Shown in pieces: positions 17,522 through 28,279 of a stretch of 64,000 nt of DNA. The translations under genes and the position numbers were made by a program. The notes beneath the pieces were generated by a model. It was not told the origin of the DNA and did not search any database. It saw nothing but the letters and a program-made list of their open reading frames with translations. Position 1 is the stretch's first letter, and each line of letters opens with the position of its first letter. The stretch lies in the NCBI GenBank assembly GCA_031271975.1, contig JAISUR010000002.1, forward strand, positions 1 through 64,000. The letters run 5' to 3'. Source of the DNA: Propionibacteriaceae bacterium. GTDB lineage: Bacteria > Actinomycetota > Actinomycetes > Propionibacteriales > Propionibacteriaceae.

Positions 17522-18898
17522 TCAGGGTTTGGTCAGTTCATAGGCCATTTCGTCGAACGCGGCGATGTAGGCGTCGATGGCGGCGTCGGTGTGCGCCACC
17601 GACAAGGTCCACTCTTCCTCGCGGCCCGGAGTCATGAAGATGCCGTGGTTCATGTTCCACAGCCATGCCAGCTCCGTGAGTTCGACGTTTTGGTTCGCCA
17701 TGAAACTGGTGTAGTCGGTGATCTTCGCCGACGAGAAGGTGACGCAGCCCTTGGCGGCCAGGCCCACGGTGTAGCCTGGCAGGTCGTACTTCTTGATCAC
17801 CTCGGTGCAGCCGGACAGGATCCGGTCGGACAGGTGGTTCAGCCAAACATAGGCGTCGGGGGTGAGCACCTTTTCCAGGCTGGCCCGGGCGGCCGCCATG
17901 CCCAGCGGGTTGCCGTTGTAGGTGCCCACCTGGTAGACCTTCTCCGATTCGATGACGCTCATCACTTCTTCGCTGCCGCCGATCGCGCCGGTCGGCAAAC
18001 CGCCCCCCAAGGCTTTGGCGAGCGTCACCATGTCGGGAGTGACCCCAAAAAGCTCGGTGGCACCGCCGGCGGCGATGGTCAGGCCGGTCTTCACCTCGTC
18101 GAAGATCAGCACGATGCCGTACTTGGCGGTGATGTCCCGCACGGCCTGCAGGTAGCCGGGCTCGGGCAGCACCACGCCGAGGTTCATCATCGCGGCTTCC
18201 ATGATCACGCACGCGGGCAGCCGGCCCTCGGCGGCCAGCGCCTTGATCCGCACTTCCATCGCTTCGGCGTCGTTGAACGGAACCGGCACAGTCATGTAGA
18301 CCGTGGAATCCGGGATGCCGCCGCCGTAGGGCAAGGAGGCCAGGTTGAAACGGTCGCCGATCTGGTCGAAGGGGATGCCGATCGACACCATCACCGTGTC
18401 GTGGTGGCCGTGGTAGGAGCCGAATATCTTCATCACGGTGTCGCGCTCGGTGTAGGCACGGGCTACCCGGATGGCGTCCATGGTGGCTTCAGAGCCGGAG
18501 TTCACGTAGCGCCACTTCGGCAGCCCGAAACGCTTGGACAGCTCATATGACACCGCGATCGAATCCTCGGTGGGCGCGGCGAAATGCGTCCCCTTCGGGT
18601 AGCGCGCGGCGATGGCGTCGCCAATGGCCTTGTTCGCGTGGCCCTGCACCATCGAGCCAAAGCCGTTGTGGAAGTCGTAGAGCTGGTTGCCGTCGACGTC
18701 CCAGACCTGGCAGCCTTCACCGCCTTCCAAGTAGATCGGCCAGGGATCACGCAGTTGGTAGGACGACGCGACGCCTCCGGACAGGTGGACGCTGGCCCGT
18801 TCGTAGGTCCGCTTGGATTCCTGGGTTCTTTCGTCGAGCAAAGCGCCTTGCTTCTCGGTGAGTTCGGCAACCCGGGCCGGATCGATGGTGACAGGCAT
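17522..18898 (-). CDS. Class III (PLP) aminotransferase, amine catabolism
   Basis: A 458-residue pyridoxal-phosphate aminotransferase. It shows YVNSGSEATMDAIRVARAYT, SYHGHHD (cofactor contact), IFDEVKTGL and the Schiff-base lysine in TLAKALGGGLPTGAIGG. These segments resemble both glutamate-1-semialdehyde aminomutases and omega-aminotransferases. The neighbours (Zn-alcohol dehydrogenase in the same operon, divergent PotABCD-type transporter, DAO oxidoreductase) favour transamination of an imported amine such as putrescine or a related compound over haem synthesis. It shares a 150-nt divergent control region, with two palindromes, with the transporter operon. Confidence 0.8.
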   Translation of the reverse strand: MPVTIDPARVAELTEKQGALLDERTQESKRTYERASVHLSGGVASSYQLRDPWPIYLEGGEGCQVWDVDGNQLYDFHNGFGSMVQGHANKAIGDAIAARYPKGTHFAAPTEDSIAVSYELSKRFGLPKWRYVNSGSEATMDAIRVARAYTERDTVMKIFGSYHGHHDTVMVSIGIPFDQIGDRFNLASLPYGGGIPDSTVYMTVPVPFNDAEAMEVRIKALAAEGRLPACVIMEAAMMNLGVVLPEPGYLQAVRDITAKYGIVLIFDEVKTGLTIAAGGATELFGVTPDMVTLAKALGGGLPTGAIGGSEEVMSVIESEKVYQVGTYNGNPLGMAAARASLEKVLTPDAYVWLNHLSDRILSGCTEVIKKYDLPGYTVGLAAKGCVTFSSAKITDYTSFMANQNVELTELAWLWNMNHGIFMTPGREEEWTLSVAHTDAAIDAYIAAFDEMAYELTKP

Positions 18899-19012
18899 AC
18901 TTCTCCTTGTAGGGAACAGGTTGAAATCACGCTAGGGACCGAATGTGTCGGTCAGGTGACAGCCAGGAAATCTTCTGATTACGTTCGCCGTTTTGTGACG
19001 CAAATGTTGCAC

Positions 19013-19047
19013 CAGGTAACGAATCGCTTACCTGCTCGTAACACGAG
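19013..19047. promoter_or_regulatory. Two adjacent palindromes, candidate operator for amine module
   Basis: CAGGTAA-N8-TTACCTG (19013-19034) is followed directly by CTCGT-aac-ACGAG (19035-19047). Both lie between the divergent aminotransferase and transporter operons, within 20 nt of the transporter ATPase start, and would suit repressor control of both. No regulator gene is nearby. Confidence 0.55.
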
Positions 19048-19065
19048 TTGAGTGGGATAAAAGAC

Positions 19066-20171
<1,106 letters not shown>

Positions 20172-20172
<1 letters not shown>

Positions 20173-21077
20173 TGGCGGCGCGCACCGCGGTCAGACCGGG
20201 ACAACTGTCCGCATGGTTCACCACACCCGCGATCTTGCTCGGGCTGTTGTTCACCCTGGGGCCGATCGTCGTGATCACGTCGTTCTCGTTCATGTCCCAG
20301 CCGGAGGCGGGGTCTGGCGTGGTGATGGAATTCTCACTGGCGAGCTATCAGCATTTCCTGTTTCAGGAGGATTTCTACGGCCAGATGTACTTCGACCCGC
20401 GCTATCTGAACGCGTTCGGATTGTCGCTGTGGCAGGCCGTCGGGACCACAGCGCTGTCGGTCGGGATCGGTTTCCCGGTGTCGATCTGGATGGCGACCAA
20501 GCCGCCGAAAACTCAGAACATGCTGGTGCTGCTGGTCACCATTCCGTTCTGGACGAACCTGCTGGTGCGCACCTACGCCTGGATACTCTTCTTCTCCGGG
20601 GACGGCACGGCGAACACAGTCCTGTCCTGGTTCGGCATCGAGCCGCAGCAGTTGCTCTACAACTCCTGGTCCACCCTGGTCGCCCTGGTCTACACCTTCG
20701 TGCCCTTCGCGATCCTGCCGATGTACTCCGCGCTGGCGGGCTTCGACTTCCGGCTAGCCGAGGCTGCCTATGACCTCGGCGCGAAGAAGCTCGACGTGGT
20801 GCGCAAGGTGCTCTGGCCGGCGGTGTCGGGGGGAGTGCTTTCGGCGGTGGCGCTGTGTTTCGTGCCGGCGTTCGGCTCCTACATCCAGCCGGTGCTGCTC
20901 GGTGGCGGCAAAGTGCTGATGGTCGGCAACCTGATCGCCGACCAGTACGGATCAGCCCGGAACTGGCCCTTCGGCGCGGCGCTTTCGGTGATCATCCTGG
21001 TGCTCACGCTGGTGGGTGCCTGGGCGTTGCTGGCCTGGGCGAAGCGTTCCGCGCAGACGGTGAGTTTGGCAGTATGA
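20172..21077 (+). CDS. potB: Polyamine-type ABC permease, PotB-like
   Basis: First of two permease subunits. The 301-residue protein has six predicted helices starting at LLGLLFTLGPIVVITSFSFM, and an EAA-type loop near residue 200 (LAEAAYDLGAKKLDVVRKVLWP) that contacts the ATPase. TIPFWTNLLVRTYAW is the typical PotB/PotC segment. It overlaps both neighbours by a few nucleotides. Confidence 0.9.
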
Positions 21078-21883
21078 ACAAGATTCCAGCCCGGCTGCGG
21101 CTCAACCATTTCCCCGGCGTCGGGCCGATCGGGGTGTTCTGCCTGATTTTCCTGTACTTCCCGATGGCGATCGTGGTGGCCTACTCCTTCAACGGCGGCA
21201 ACCAGGCGCTGGCTTGGCAAGGCTTCTCGCTGCGGTGGTACGACCGGGTGTTCCACGACGCGGCGATCATCTCCGCCACGCGGATGTCTCTAGAGATCGC
21301 CGCCATCGCCACCGTCGCGTCAGTAGTGCTGGCAGTGCTCTACGTGCTCTCCATGGACCGGCTGAACCGGGCCGGGAACGCTGTTTCCGGCGCCATACTC
21401 GCCGCGCCGATCGTGGTGCCGGAAGTAGTGCTCGGTGTGGCCACCTTGTCCTTCATACGGATGATCGGGATGACCCCCGGCTTTTGGCCGATGGTGTTGG
21501 CGCACACCTGCTTTTGTTTCCCGTTCGCGATGATGAACATCCGCGCCCGGTACCAGTCGCTCAACCCGGCCTATTTCGAGTCGGCCGCTGATCTGGGCGC
21601 CACCGGCAGCGCTGTCACCTGGCGGATCACCCTGCCGCTGCTCACCCCGGGAATCGTCTCCGGCGCACTGCTGGCGTTCGTGGTCTCCATGGACGACTAC
21701 ATGATCTCCACCTTCCTGGCTTCGGCCGGGACCACCACGCTGCCGATCTACATCTTCGGCCTGATTCGCAAAGGCGTGAATCCGTCGGTGAATGTCGTGG
21801 CCACGCTGCTGTTGCTGATGGCAATCGCGGTGACTGTGGCCACGTCCTTCCTGTCGCGGCGGCAACAAGGCAAACCAGCGTAG
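21074..21883 (+). CDS. potC: Polyamine-type ABC permease, PotC-like
   Basis: Second permease subunit, 269 residues, with helices from GVFCLIFLYFPMAIVVAYSF onward, the SFNGG segment typical of PotC, and the ATPase-contact loop ESAADLGATGSAVTWRITLPLL. The ATG at 21074 overlaps the potB stop (ATGA). The binding protein gene follows after 22 nt. The longer open frame that begins inside potB is not used. Confidence 0.9.
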   Translation: MNKIPARLRLNHFPGVGPIGVFCLIFLYFPMAIVVAYSFNGGNQALAWQGFSLRWYDRVFHDAAIISATRMSLEIAAIATVASVVLAVLYVLSMDRLNRAGNAVSGAILAAPIVVPEVVLGVATLSFIRMIGMTPGFWPMVLAHTCFCFPFAMMNIRARYQSLNPAYFESAADLGATGSAVTWRITLPLLTPGIVSGALLAFVVSMDDYMISTFLASAGTTTLPIYIFGLIRKGVNPSVNVVATLLLLMAIAVTVATSFLSRRQQGKPA

Positions 21884-21905
21884 GCAAACAGAGAAAGGGA
21901 ATGCC

Positions 21906-23033
21906 ATGAGAAAGATGATCACCCTAGCGGTGGCGATGGCCGCGGCCGCCATGTCCCTGGCCGGATGCGGTGGCACCATCGGCGCGGAGCCGTCCGCCAC
22001 GGCCGAGGAAACCGAGACCGCGGCGCCGACGACAGCCCAGTTCGTCCCGGCCACCTCGGGGAAGGTCACCATTTACACCTGGGCCGACTATTACCCGGTC
22101 GAGGAATTGGAGCGCTTCAAGCAGGAAACGGGGATCGACTATTCGATCGACTTCTTCGATTCCAACGAAACCCTGGTCGCCAAACTGGAAGCTTCCGGCA
22201 ATACCGGCTACGACGTGGTGGTCCCCAGCGACTACACCGTCGAGCAGATGATCGCCAAGGGGATGCTGCTCGAATTCGACGCGATGTCGCTCCCGAACGC
22301 GGAGAACATCGACGAATCCACCCGGGATCCGTATTTCGACCCGGGCCGCAAGTATTCGGCGCCCTTCGCCTACGGCACCACCGCCTTCGCCTACGACACC
22401 TCGCTGCTCGCCGCGGGCCAGCAAGGTCCGCAGACCTGGAAAGAGTTCTTCGCCTGGGAAGGCGAACCGTATGAGGGCCACATCGGGGTGTTGGCGGACG
22501 TCTACGAGACGATCGTCCCGGCGATGCGCGCGCAAGGCGCCCCGGACTGCACCGACGACCCGGCCTATCTCCAGGGGGCCCAGGACTTGCTGATGGGGTT
22601 GAAGCCGAAGATCAACACCATCTCCTCCGACGCCGTGGCCGACCGGCTGGCCACTGGTGAGAACCGCATGGCGATCATCTGGAACGGCGACACCCACCGC
22701 GCATGGGAGGTAAACGATGCGATCGAGTACATCTATCCGGAAGAGGGGGTCAGCATCTGGTCGGACAACTGGGTGATCCCGGCCGGGGCCGAGAACGTGG
22801 ACCAGGCCAAGACTTTCATCAACTGGATGCTGGATCCGAAGAACTCGGCCGAGGCCGCCGAATACGTCGGCTTCAACACCTTGATCAAGGGCGCCTTCGA
22901 GTACCTTCCCGAGAGCATGCAGCAGGACCCGGCGATCGTGCCCCCCGAGGGGACGAAGATCGTCGAGTTCCGGTCTTGCTCGAACGACATCGTCAACAAG
23001 TACAACCAGATCTGGGAGACCTTCAAGCAGTAA
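21906..23033 (+). CDS. potD: Polyamine-type substrate-binding lipoprotein
   Basis: Binds the substrate outside the membrane and delivers it to PotBC. The 375-residue precursor has a lipoprotein signal with lipobox SLAGC (Cys21), a Thr/Glu/Ala-rich tether, and then a PotD/F-like domain starting VTIYTWADYYPVEELERFKQETG. Segments such as YDVVVPSDYTVEQMIAKGML and FAYGTTAFAYD match polyamine-binding proteins. The exact ligand cannot be read from the sequence; putrescine or spermidine is the family default. AGAAAGGGA precedes the ATG. Confidence 0.88.
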   Translation: MRKMITLAVAMAAAAMSLAGCGGTIGAEPSATAEETETAAPTTAQFVPATSGKVTIYTWADYYPVEELERFKQETGIDYSIDFFDSNETLVAKLEASGNTGYDVVVPSDYTVEQMIAKGMLLEFDAMSLPNAENIDESTRDPYFDPGRKYSAPFAYGTTAFAYDTSLLAAGQQGPQTWKEFFAWEGEPYEGHIGVLADVYETIVPAMRAQGAPDCTDDPAYLQGAQDLLMGLKPKINTISSDAVADRLATGENRMAIIWNGDTHRAWEVNDAIEYIYPEEGVSIWSDNWVIPAGAENVDQAKTFINWMLDPKNSAEAAEYVGFNTLIKGAFEYLPESMQQDPAIVPPEGTKIVEFRSCSNDIVNKYNQIWETFKQ

Positions 23034-23055
23034 GCGCCATCCCCGCGCGAAGGTT

Positions 23056-23097
23056 GGCTCCGAACCGCAGGCTCTAGCAGGCTTGTGGTTCGGGGCC
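23056..23097. terminator. Bidirectional terminator between potD and oxidoreductase
   Basis: An 18-bp stem with four G-U pairs (23056-23073 with 23080-23097), loop CTAGCA, lies between two convergent genes and is followed by a few T residues. The G-U pairs are placed so that the stem is somewhat better on one strand. Confidence 0.75.
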
Positions 23098-23108
23098 CTT
23101 TCGCGATA

Positions 23109-24530
23109 TCAGACTTCGTAGCCCATGCCGAGCTTGTCGAGCAGCTTCAGGTAGAGGTTGCGCTTGCCGTCGTTGTGGTCGGCCAGGTCGATGGAACGCT
23201 GGGCCAGGTGGATGCCGATGCCGGCGAAGGGCTCCGGGGGGAAGGGCAGCGGCAGCCGGCGGACCATTTCCAATTCGGTGATGTCGGTGGGCTTTCCGGA
23301 GAGCAGGTCCAGCATCACCCGGGCGGCGAAACGGGACGCGCCCACCCCCAGGCCGGTGAATCCGGCGGCGTGGACCACCCGGCCCGAATACGCTTTGCCG
23401 AAGAAGGCGCAGAACTGCGTCGAACAGTCGATCGGCCCGCCCCACTGGTTGGTGAACTTGATCCCTTCCAGATAGGGGAAGGTGATGAAGAAGTGCCGGG
23501 CGAGTTTGCGCCAGGTTTCCGGCCGCTGGTCGTGGGCGGCGCTGATACCGCGTTCGTAGATGGCGTCGTAGCCGCCCCAGAGGATCCGGTTGTCGGCGGT
23601 CATCCGGTAGTAGTGGAACTGGGTGGAAATGTCGGCCATGCCCTGGCGGCCCTTCCAGCCCAGTTGGTCGAGTTGTTCGCCCGTGAGCGGCTCGGTCATC
23701 AGCGCGTAGTCGTACCAAGGCACGGTGAACAGCCGGTAGCGGCGCAGCAGCGCCGGGAAGGCGTTGGTGGCCAGCAGCACCTTCTTGGCGCTGAGGATGG
23801 ACCGGTCGGTGGCCACGGCGACGCGCCCGGCGTCGGCGTTCAAGCCGAGCACCTTGGTGTGCTCGAAGATCTCCACCCCCGAGTCGGCGGCCGCCCTGGC
23901 CAGCCCGAAGGCGAGTTTGGCCGGGTGGACGACTGCGTTGGTGCGCGGGTCGAACCAGGCGGCCCGGTAGACGGGGGAGTTCACCTCGGCGGCGATCTCC
24001 TCGCGGCGCAACACCCGGGCGGGAGCAATCTCGGCAGGATCCAGGGCGAGCAGCTTGCGTTCCTGGTAGGGCTCCACGGCCACGTTCAGCGACCCGGTGC
24101 GCCGAAAGTCGCAGTCGATGCCGAGATCGGCGACGGTTTGCTCCAACTGGTCCAAGTTCTCGATACCGAGCCTTTCCAGCGTCTCGTATTCGCCGGGCCA
24201 GCGGTTGCGGCCGTTGGTTTCGCCGTGGGTGATGCTGGATTCCACAAACCCCCCGTTGCGGCCAGATGCCGCCCAAGCCACGCTTTGCGCCTCCAGCAGG
24301 GCGACCTTCAGCCCCGGGTCGCGCTGTTTGGCGATCAGCGCCGCCCACAGCCCGGTGAAGCCGCCGCCCACCACCACCAAGTCCCAGGCGGTCGGCACGT
24401 CCGGCCCGTGGTCGAACCGGGGCCGCGATTCGGCGGCGTCCTCCAGCCAGTAGGGGCGGGTGCTCGCCGCTTGGAGCGAATCGCTGATGAGATTGGCCGA
24501 AACTGGCGCGTCATAGGTGATCGGTCGCAT
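23109..24530 (-). CDS. FAD-dependent amine/amino acid oxidoreductase (DAO family)
   Basis: A 473-residue flavoprotein with the dinucleotide-binding motif VVVGGGFTGLWAALIAKQRDP near residue 52, followed by LLEAQSVAWAASGRNGGF, and a C-terminal GFTGLGVGASRFAARVMLDLL, the usual DAO-family FAD contacts. It resembles gamma-glutamylputrescine oxidase (PuuB-like) proteins. Next to a PotABCD transporter it probably oxidises the imported amine or a derivative. PuuA, a glutamine-synthetase-like ligase, is not in the window, so the gamma-glutamyl route is unproven. It is convergent with potD, with a shared terminator. Confidence 0.85.
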   Translation of the reverse strand: MRPITYDAPVSANLISDSLQAASTRPYWLEDAAESRPRFDHGPDVPTAWDLVVVGGGFTGLWAALIAKQRDPGLKVALLEAQSVAWAASGRNGGFVESSITHGETNGRNRWPGEYETLERLGIENLDQLEQTVADLGIDCDFRRTGSLNVAVEPYQERKLLALDPAEIAPARVLRREEIAAEVNSPVYRAAWFDPRTNAVVHPAKLAFGLARAAADSGVEIFEHTKVLGLNADAGRVAVATDRSILSAKKVLLATNAFPALLRRYRLFTVPWYDYALMTEPLTGEQLDQLGWKGRQGMADISTQFHYYRMTADNRILWGGYDAIYERGISAAHDQRPETWRKLARHFFITFPYLEGIKFTNQWGGPIDCSTQFCAFFGKAYSGRVVHAAGFTGLGVGASRFAARVMLDLLSGKPTDITELEMVRRLPLPFPPEPFAGIGIHLAQRSIDLADHNDGKRNLYLKLLDKLGMGYEV

Positions 24531-24830
24531 GCCTACACCCTGCCGGGCGCGCGTTTCGGCCCGGTAACCGCCCGGTGAAAGTCTGGTGCCAGGACGTCGG
24601 CGCCGCCAACATCGCGAGCCGTGGGGGGATTCTCCATCACCCCTTGTCGAACGGGTCCTGAAAAACTAGTGAGCCCGATCACTAGTTACTCGCGAATCTT
24701 GTTTTCACCCGATTTCCGGGATAGCTGGCAACACTCAGCGGCTCGATGCTGAGGGCATCGTTATGTTGCGGTCAAAACAGGCACCGAGGCCCGTCCAGGA
24801 TCCGCAATCAACCGCTACAGGAGAACAGCA
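24531..24830. other. 300-bp control region upstream of the carnitine-like cluster
   Basis: No gene is seen. The region holds the perfect dyad at 24664-24687, a second dyad CTCAGC-N8-GCTGAG at 24734-24753, and the ribosome site ACAGGAG just before the MFS gene start at 24831. It separates the divergent oxidoreductase gene from the cluster and most likely contains both promoters. Confidence 0.6.
24664..24687. promoter_or_regulatory. Perfect 24-bp dyad, candidate operator of the cluster
   Basis: AACTAGTGA-gcccga-TCACTAGTT is a perfect inverted repeat with 9-bp arms, 144 nt before the first gene of the cluster. AT-rich arms in high-GC DNA make chance unlikely. It could be the site of the LuxR-type regulator encoded at the end of the cluster. 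Confidence 0.65.
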
Positions 24831-26147
24831 ATGAAGCAAACAGGCGAGTTGGGATATGACCAGATCAGCAGTGGACGCAAGTGGTTCCTGTTGGTGTTGG
24901 CCAGCATCGGAAGCTCAATCATTTATGCGCCAGCCTATTTGAAGGCCGTCTTCTACGATCCGCTACAGCAAGCGCTGGGCGTGACCAACACCGAATTGGG
25001 CGCCGTCTTCGGCGCGTACGCGATCACCGCGTTGATCTGCTACCTGCCCTCGGGAATCCTCGCCGACAAGGTCCGCATGCGCACGCTGTCCAGCGTCGGC
25101 TTCCTGTCGACCGCCGTTCTGACAGCCGTCTACGCGATGCTGCCGAGCCTGTTCGTCCTCTATCTCGTGTTCATCGGCATGGGCATCACGACGATCCTCA
25201 TCTGGTGGGGCGTCCGCTTCAAGCTGGTGCGCTTGGTTTCCAAAGAGGATGAGTATCCCCGGCGCATCGGCCTGTCCTACGGCATCTATGGTGTCGCTGG
25301 CCTGCTGATCGGCCTGGTCTCCGCCGCCATCGTCTCTATCGTGGGCGACAACCTGAACCTGGGCGTCTCCATCTACCTCTTCTTCCTCGCGGCGGTCATC
25401 GGCACGCTTGGCGTGCTGAGCCTGCTGTTCATCCCGAAGTTCAAGGGCGAGATCAAGACCGACGCGGGCTTCAACCTCAGCGAGTTCTTCTTCGCTTTCA
25501 AGAACCCGGTGGTTTGGCTGGCCGCGCTGAGCTGCTTCTTCGTCTACTTCTTCTATACGGGCGTCACCTACACCACGCCGTACCTGACCGGCGTCCTCGG
25601 CGCGAGCCTGTTCGTCACGACGATCATCGCGAACGTCCGCAACTACGGCATCACGCTGCTGTCCGGCCCGATTTTCGGTGTCATCGCCAACAAGTTCAAG
25701 CCCTCCACGACGATCGTCGTCGGCTCGCTGGCCTTCACCGTCGCCTTGGCGGCGCTGATGTTCATGCCGAAGACAGAGGGCATCATCGTGGCCGCCGCCA
25801 TCCTGGTGATCGTTCTCGGCTTCATCGCCAACGGCGCTTTCGGTGTCGTTTCGGCCCAGCTCACCGAGGGCTCGGTTCCGATGCACTACTTCGGCGCGGC
25901 CACCGGCATCCTGTCGGTGATCGGCTTCCTGCCGGATACGTTCTCCAGCACCTGGTTCGGCGCGATCATGGACGCCCAGACGAACGCCGAAGGGGTTGTC
26001 GCCGCTGGCGCGTACGAGCAGATCTTCTACATCCTGATCGGTGGGGCGGTGCTGGCGGCGTTGTCGTCGGTGGCCCTGTACCTGTGGGTCAAGAACCATC
26101 CCGCGAAAGTGGATGCCGAAGCCCATCCCGAGCCGGCGAACGTCTGA
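24831..26147 (+). CDS. MFS transporter, first gene of carnitine-like cluster
   Basis: A 438-residue protein with about 12 hydrophobic helices, including GIGSSIIYAPAY-like entry (LASIGSSIIYAPAYLKAVFY), the MFS loop GILADKVRMRTL after helix 2, and IIWWGVRFKLVRLV. It probably takes up the substrate of the pathway or exchanges substrate for product. In E. coli the same task is done by CaiT, a betaine/carnitine antiporter of a different family, which is absent here. The substrate is not readable from the sequence. A ribosome site, ACAGGAG, precedes the ATG, and the esterase follows after 12 nt. Confidence 0.85.
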   Translation: MKQTGELGYDQISSGRKWFLLVLASIGSSIIYAPAYLKAVFYDPLQQALGVTNTELGAVFGAYAITALICYLPSGILADKVRMRTLSSVGFLSTAVLTAVYAMLPSLFVLYLVFIGMGITTILIWWGVRFKLVRLVSKEDEYPRRIGLSYGIYGVAGLLIGLVSAAIVSIVGDNLNLGVSIYLFFLAAVIGTLGVLSLLFIPKFKGEIKTDAGFNLSEFFFAFKNPVVWLAALSCFFVYFFYTGVTYTTPYLTGVLGASLFVTTIIANVRNYGITLLSGPIFGVIANKFKPSTTIVVGSLAFTVALAALMFMPKTEGIIVAAAILVIVLGFIANGAFGVVSAQLTEGSVPMHYFGAATGILSVIGFLPDTFSSTWFGAIMDAQTNAEGVVAAGAYEQIFYILIGGAVLAALSSVALYLWVKNHPAKVDAEAHPEPANV

Positions 26148-26159
26148 GAGCCGACTCTA

Positions 26160-27116
26160 ATGACCGAGAACAAGCTCGCCGTCCTGGACCGCATCTCCTC
26201 CCAGATGCGCGCCGTCCTGGATCACTCAGATCCAGACGCCTACGACACCAACGCCACCCTGCCACAGCTGCGCGAGGCCTACACCGCCGAGCGCCGCTTC
26301 TGGAACGAGGGTGGACCGGTGATGGCGCGGACGATCGACACCGCGGTGCCGGCGCCCGGCGGCCAGGTGGCCATCCGCCTGCACGTGCCTACGGGTGCCG
26401 CAGGCGCGGCCATCTGCTACATCCATGGCGGCGGGTACGTTCTCGGCAACCTGGACACGCACGACCGTATCCAGCGGATTCTGGCCGATGAGACGGGGGC
26501 CACCGTAGTCGCGGTGGACTATTCGCTCTCGCCGGAAGCGAAGTTCCCGACGGCGATCCAGCAATGCGCCGCGGTCGCCGAGTGGATTACCGCGGGCGGC
26601 GGCGAATACGGGCTCGACGGCCGCTTGGCTTTCGCTGGAGACTCCGGCGGCGCCCAGTTGTGCCTGGCCACGTACCTTTACCTGCGCGACCATTCCGAGA
26701 TTGCCCCGAAGGTGCGGGCGCTGGCCCTCTACTACGGGTTGTTCGGGCTGCGCGACTCCGTTTCGCGCCGCATGCTCGGCGGCCCCTGGGACGGCCTGAC
26801 CGAAGCCGACCTCGACTACTACACCGAGGCCTACCTGGCTGATACCGCTGACGCACGCAGCCCGTACTTCGACTGCCTGTCGGCCGACCTGTCCGACGTG
26901 CCGCCGAGCTATATCGCGGCCGCCGAACTCGACCCGCTCCGCGATGACTCCGCGGCGCTCGCCATGATGCTCGCCAACCACGGCGTGGATCACGAACACG
27001 AACTGTTTCCCGGCGTGCTGCACGCCTTCTTGCACAACTCCCGGCTGCTGGACGCCGCCTGGGACGCGCTGCGCCACGGCGCGGCATTCCTGAACCGACA
27101 TCTGACCGACAACTGA
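26160..27116 (+). CDS. Alpha/beta-hydrolase esterase (HSL family)
   Basis: A 318-residue hydrolase with the oxyanion motif [10 protein letters not shown], the nucleophile elbow [10 protein letters not shown] and a C-terminal Asp/His pair (ELDPLRDDS and [10 protein letters not shown]), the layout of hormone-sensitive-lipase-type esterases. It lies inside the operon, 12 nt after the transporter and 14 nt before caiA. The E. coli cai operon has no such enzyme; here it may release the acid from an imported ester (for example an acyl ester of carnitine or another conjugate). That is inference from position. Confidence 0.85.
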   Translation: MTENKLAVLDRISSQMRAVLDHSDPDAYDTNATLPQLREAYTAERRFWNEGGPVMARTIDTAVPAPGGQVAIRLHVPTGAAGAAICYIHGGGYVLGNLDTHDRIQRILADETGATVVAVDYSLSPEAKFPTAIQQCAAVAEWITAGGGEYGLDGRLAFAGDSGGAQLCLATYLYLRDHSEIAPKVRALALYYGLFGLRDSVSRRMLGGPWDGLTEADLDYYTEAYLADTADARSPYFDCLSADLSDVPPSYIAAAELDPLRDDSAALAMMLANHGVDHEHELFPGVLHAFLHNSRLLDAAWDALRHGAAFLNRHLTDN

Positions 27117-27130
27117 GAAAGAGAAAAACC

Positions 27131-28267
27131 ATGGACTTCAAACTGAATGACGAGCAAGAACTGTTCGTCGCCAATATCCGCGAACTGATGGCATCCGAAA
27201 ACTGGGAGACGTACTTCGCCGAGTGTGACGAGGCGCACGTTTACCCCGAGCGCTGGGTCAAGGCGATCTGCGAACTCGGTTTCGACCAGATCATGCTTCC
27301 CGAGGAGCATGGCGGGCTCGAACTGGGCCTGGTCACACTGACCGCGGTCTACGAGGAGTTGGGCCGCTGGGGCGCCCCGACGTACGTGCTTTACCAGTTG
27401 CCCTGCTTCGACACGATTTTGCGCGAGGGCACCCAAGAGCAGATCGACAAGGTGCTCGCCTACGTGGGCACCGGCAAGCAGATCTGGAACTCCGCATGCA
27501 CCGAGCCGGGCGCCGGCTCCGACGTCGCCGCCTTGCAGACGAACTACACCCGCAAGAACGGCAAGATCTACCTCAACGGGCAGAAGATTTTCATCACCAG
27601 CTCCAAGACCGTCCCGTACCTGGTCATCATGGCGCGTTCCGCCGACGAGGAGAACGTCTTCTCCGAGTTCTTTGTCGACATGTCGCTGCCTGGCATCAAG
27701 ACTGAGCCGCTCACCAAGCTCGGCCTGCGCATGGACTCCTGCTGCGCCGTCTACCTCGACAACGTCGAGCTGGAGGAGAAGGACATCTTCGGCAAGGAAG
27801 GCAATGGCTTCCGCCGCGGCGTCAAGGACTTCGACTTCGAGCGCTTCCTGGTCGGCGCCTGCGACTACGGCTGGGCGCTGTGCGCGTTCGAGGACGCCGT
27901 CAAGTACGCCAACCAGCGCGTCGCGTTCGGGCAGGCCATCGGCCGCTTCCAGTTGATTCAGTTGAAGGTCGCCGAAATGGCTGTCCGGCTGAACGCGATG
28001 AAGAACATGCTCTACGAAGCCGCCTGCGCCTACGACGAAGGCAACATGACCTCCGCCCAGGCCGCGATGATCAAGTACTACTGCCCGACCGCGGCGGCCG
28101 AGGTTGTCGACCGCGCCATCCAGATCCTGGGCGGCGTCGGCGTCACCGCCGACCACCGGGTGCAGCGCTTCTTCCGCGACCTGCGTGTGGAGCGCATCTC
28201 CGGCGGCACTGACGAAATGATGATCCTCACCCTGGCCAAGGGTGTCCTGCGTTCCTACAAGAACTGA
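27131..28267 (+). CDS. caiA: Crotonobetainyl-CoA reductase-like acyl-CoA dehydrogenase
   Basis: A flavoprotein that in the E. coli pathway reduces crotonobetainyl-CoA to gamma-butyrobetainyl-CoA with electrons from FixAB. The 378-residue protein starts [13 protein letters not shown] and carries [18 protein letters not shown], nearly the same wording as E. coli CaiA as I recall it, and keeps [47 protein letters not shown] and [21 protein letters not shown]. The length matches the family. AGAAAGAGAAAA precedes the ATG. The closeness to CaiA over the whole length makes a crotonobetaine-like substrate plausible but not proven. Confidence 0.9.
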   Translation: MDFKLNDEQELFVANIRELMASENWETYFAECDEAHVYPERWVKAICELGFDQIMLPEEHGGLELGLVTLTAVYEELGRWGAPTYVLYQLPCFDTILREGTQEQIDKVLAYVGTGKQIWNSACTEPGAGSDVAALQTNYTRKNGKIYLNGQKIFITSSKTVPYLVIMARSADEENVFSEFFVDMSLPGIKTEPLTKLGLRMDSCCAVYLDNVELEEKDIFGKEGNGFRRGVKDFDFERFLVGACDYGWALCAFEDAVKYANQRVAFGQAIGRFQLIQLKVAEMAVRLNAMKNMLYEAACAYDEGNMTSAQAAMIKYYCPTAAAEVVDRAIQILGGVGVTADHRVQRFFRDLRVERISGGTDEMMILTLAKGVLRSYKN

Positions 28268-28279
28268 GCGGAGTCAATC

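Noticed and set aside
17522..18898. Glutamate-1-semialdehyde aminomutase (HemL)
   Set aside because: Motifs are shared, but the 458-residue length and neighbours (alcohol dehydrogenase, Pot-type transporter, amine oxidoreductase) favour amine transamination.
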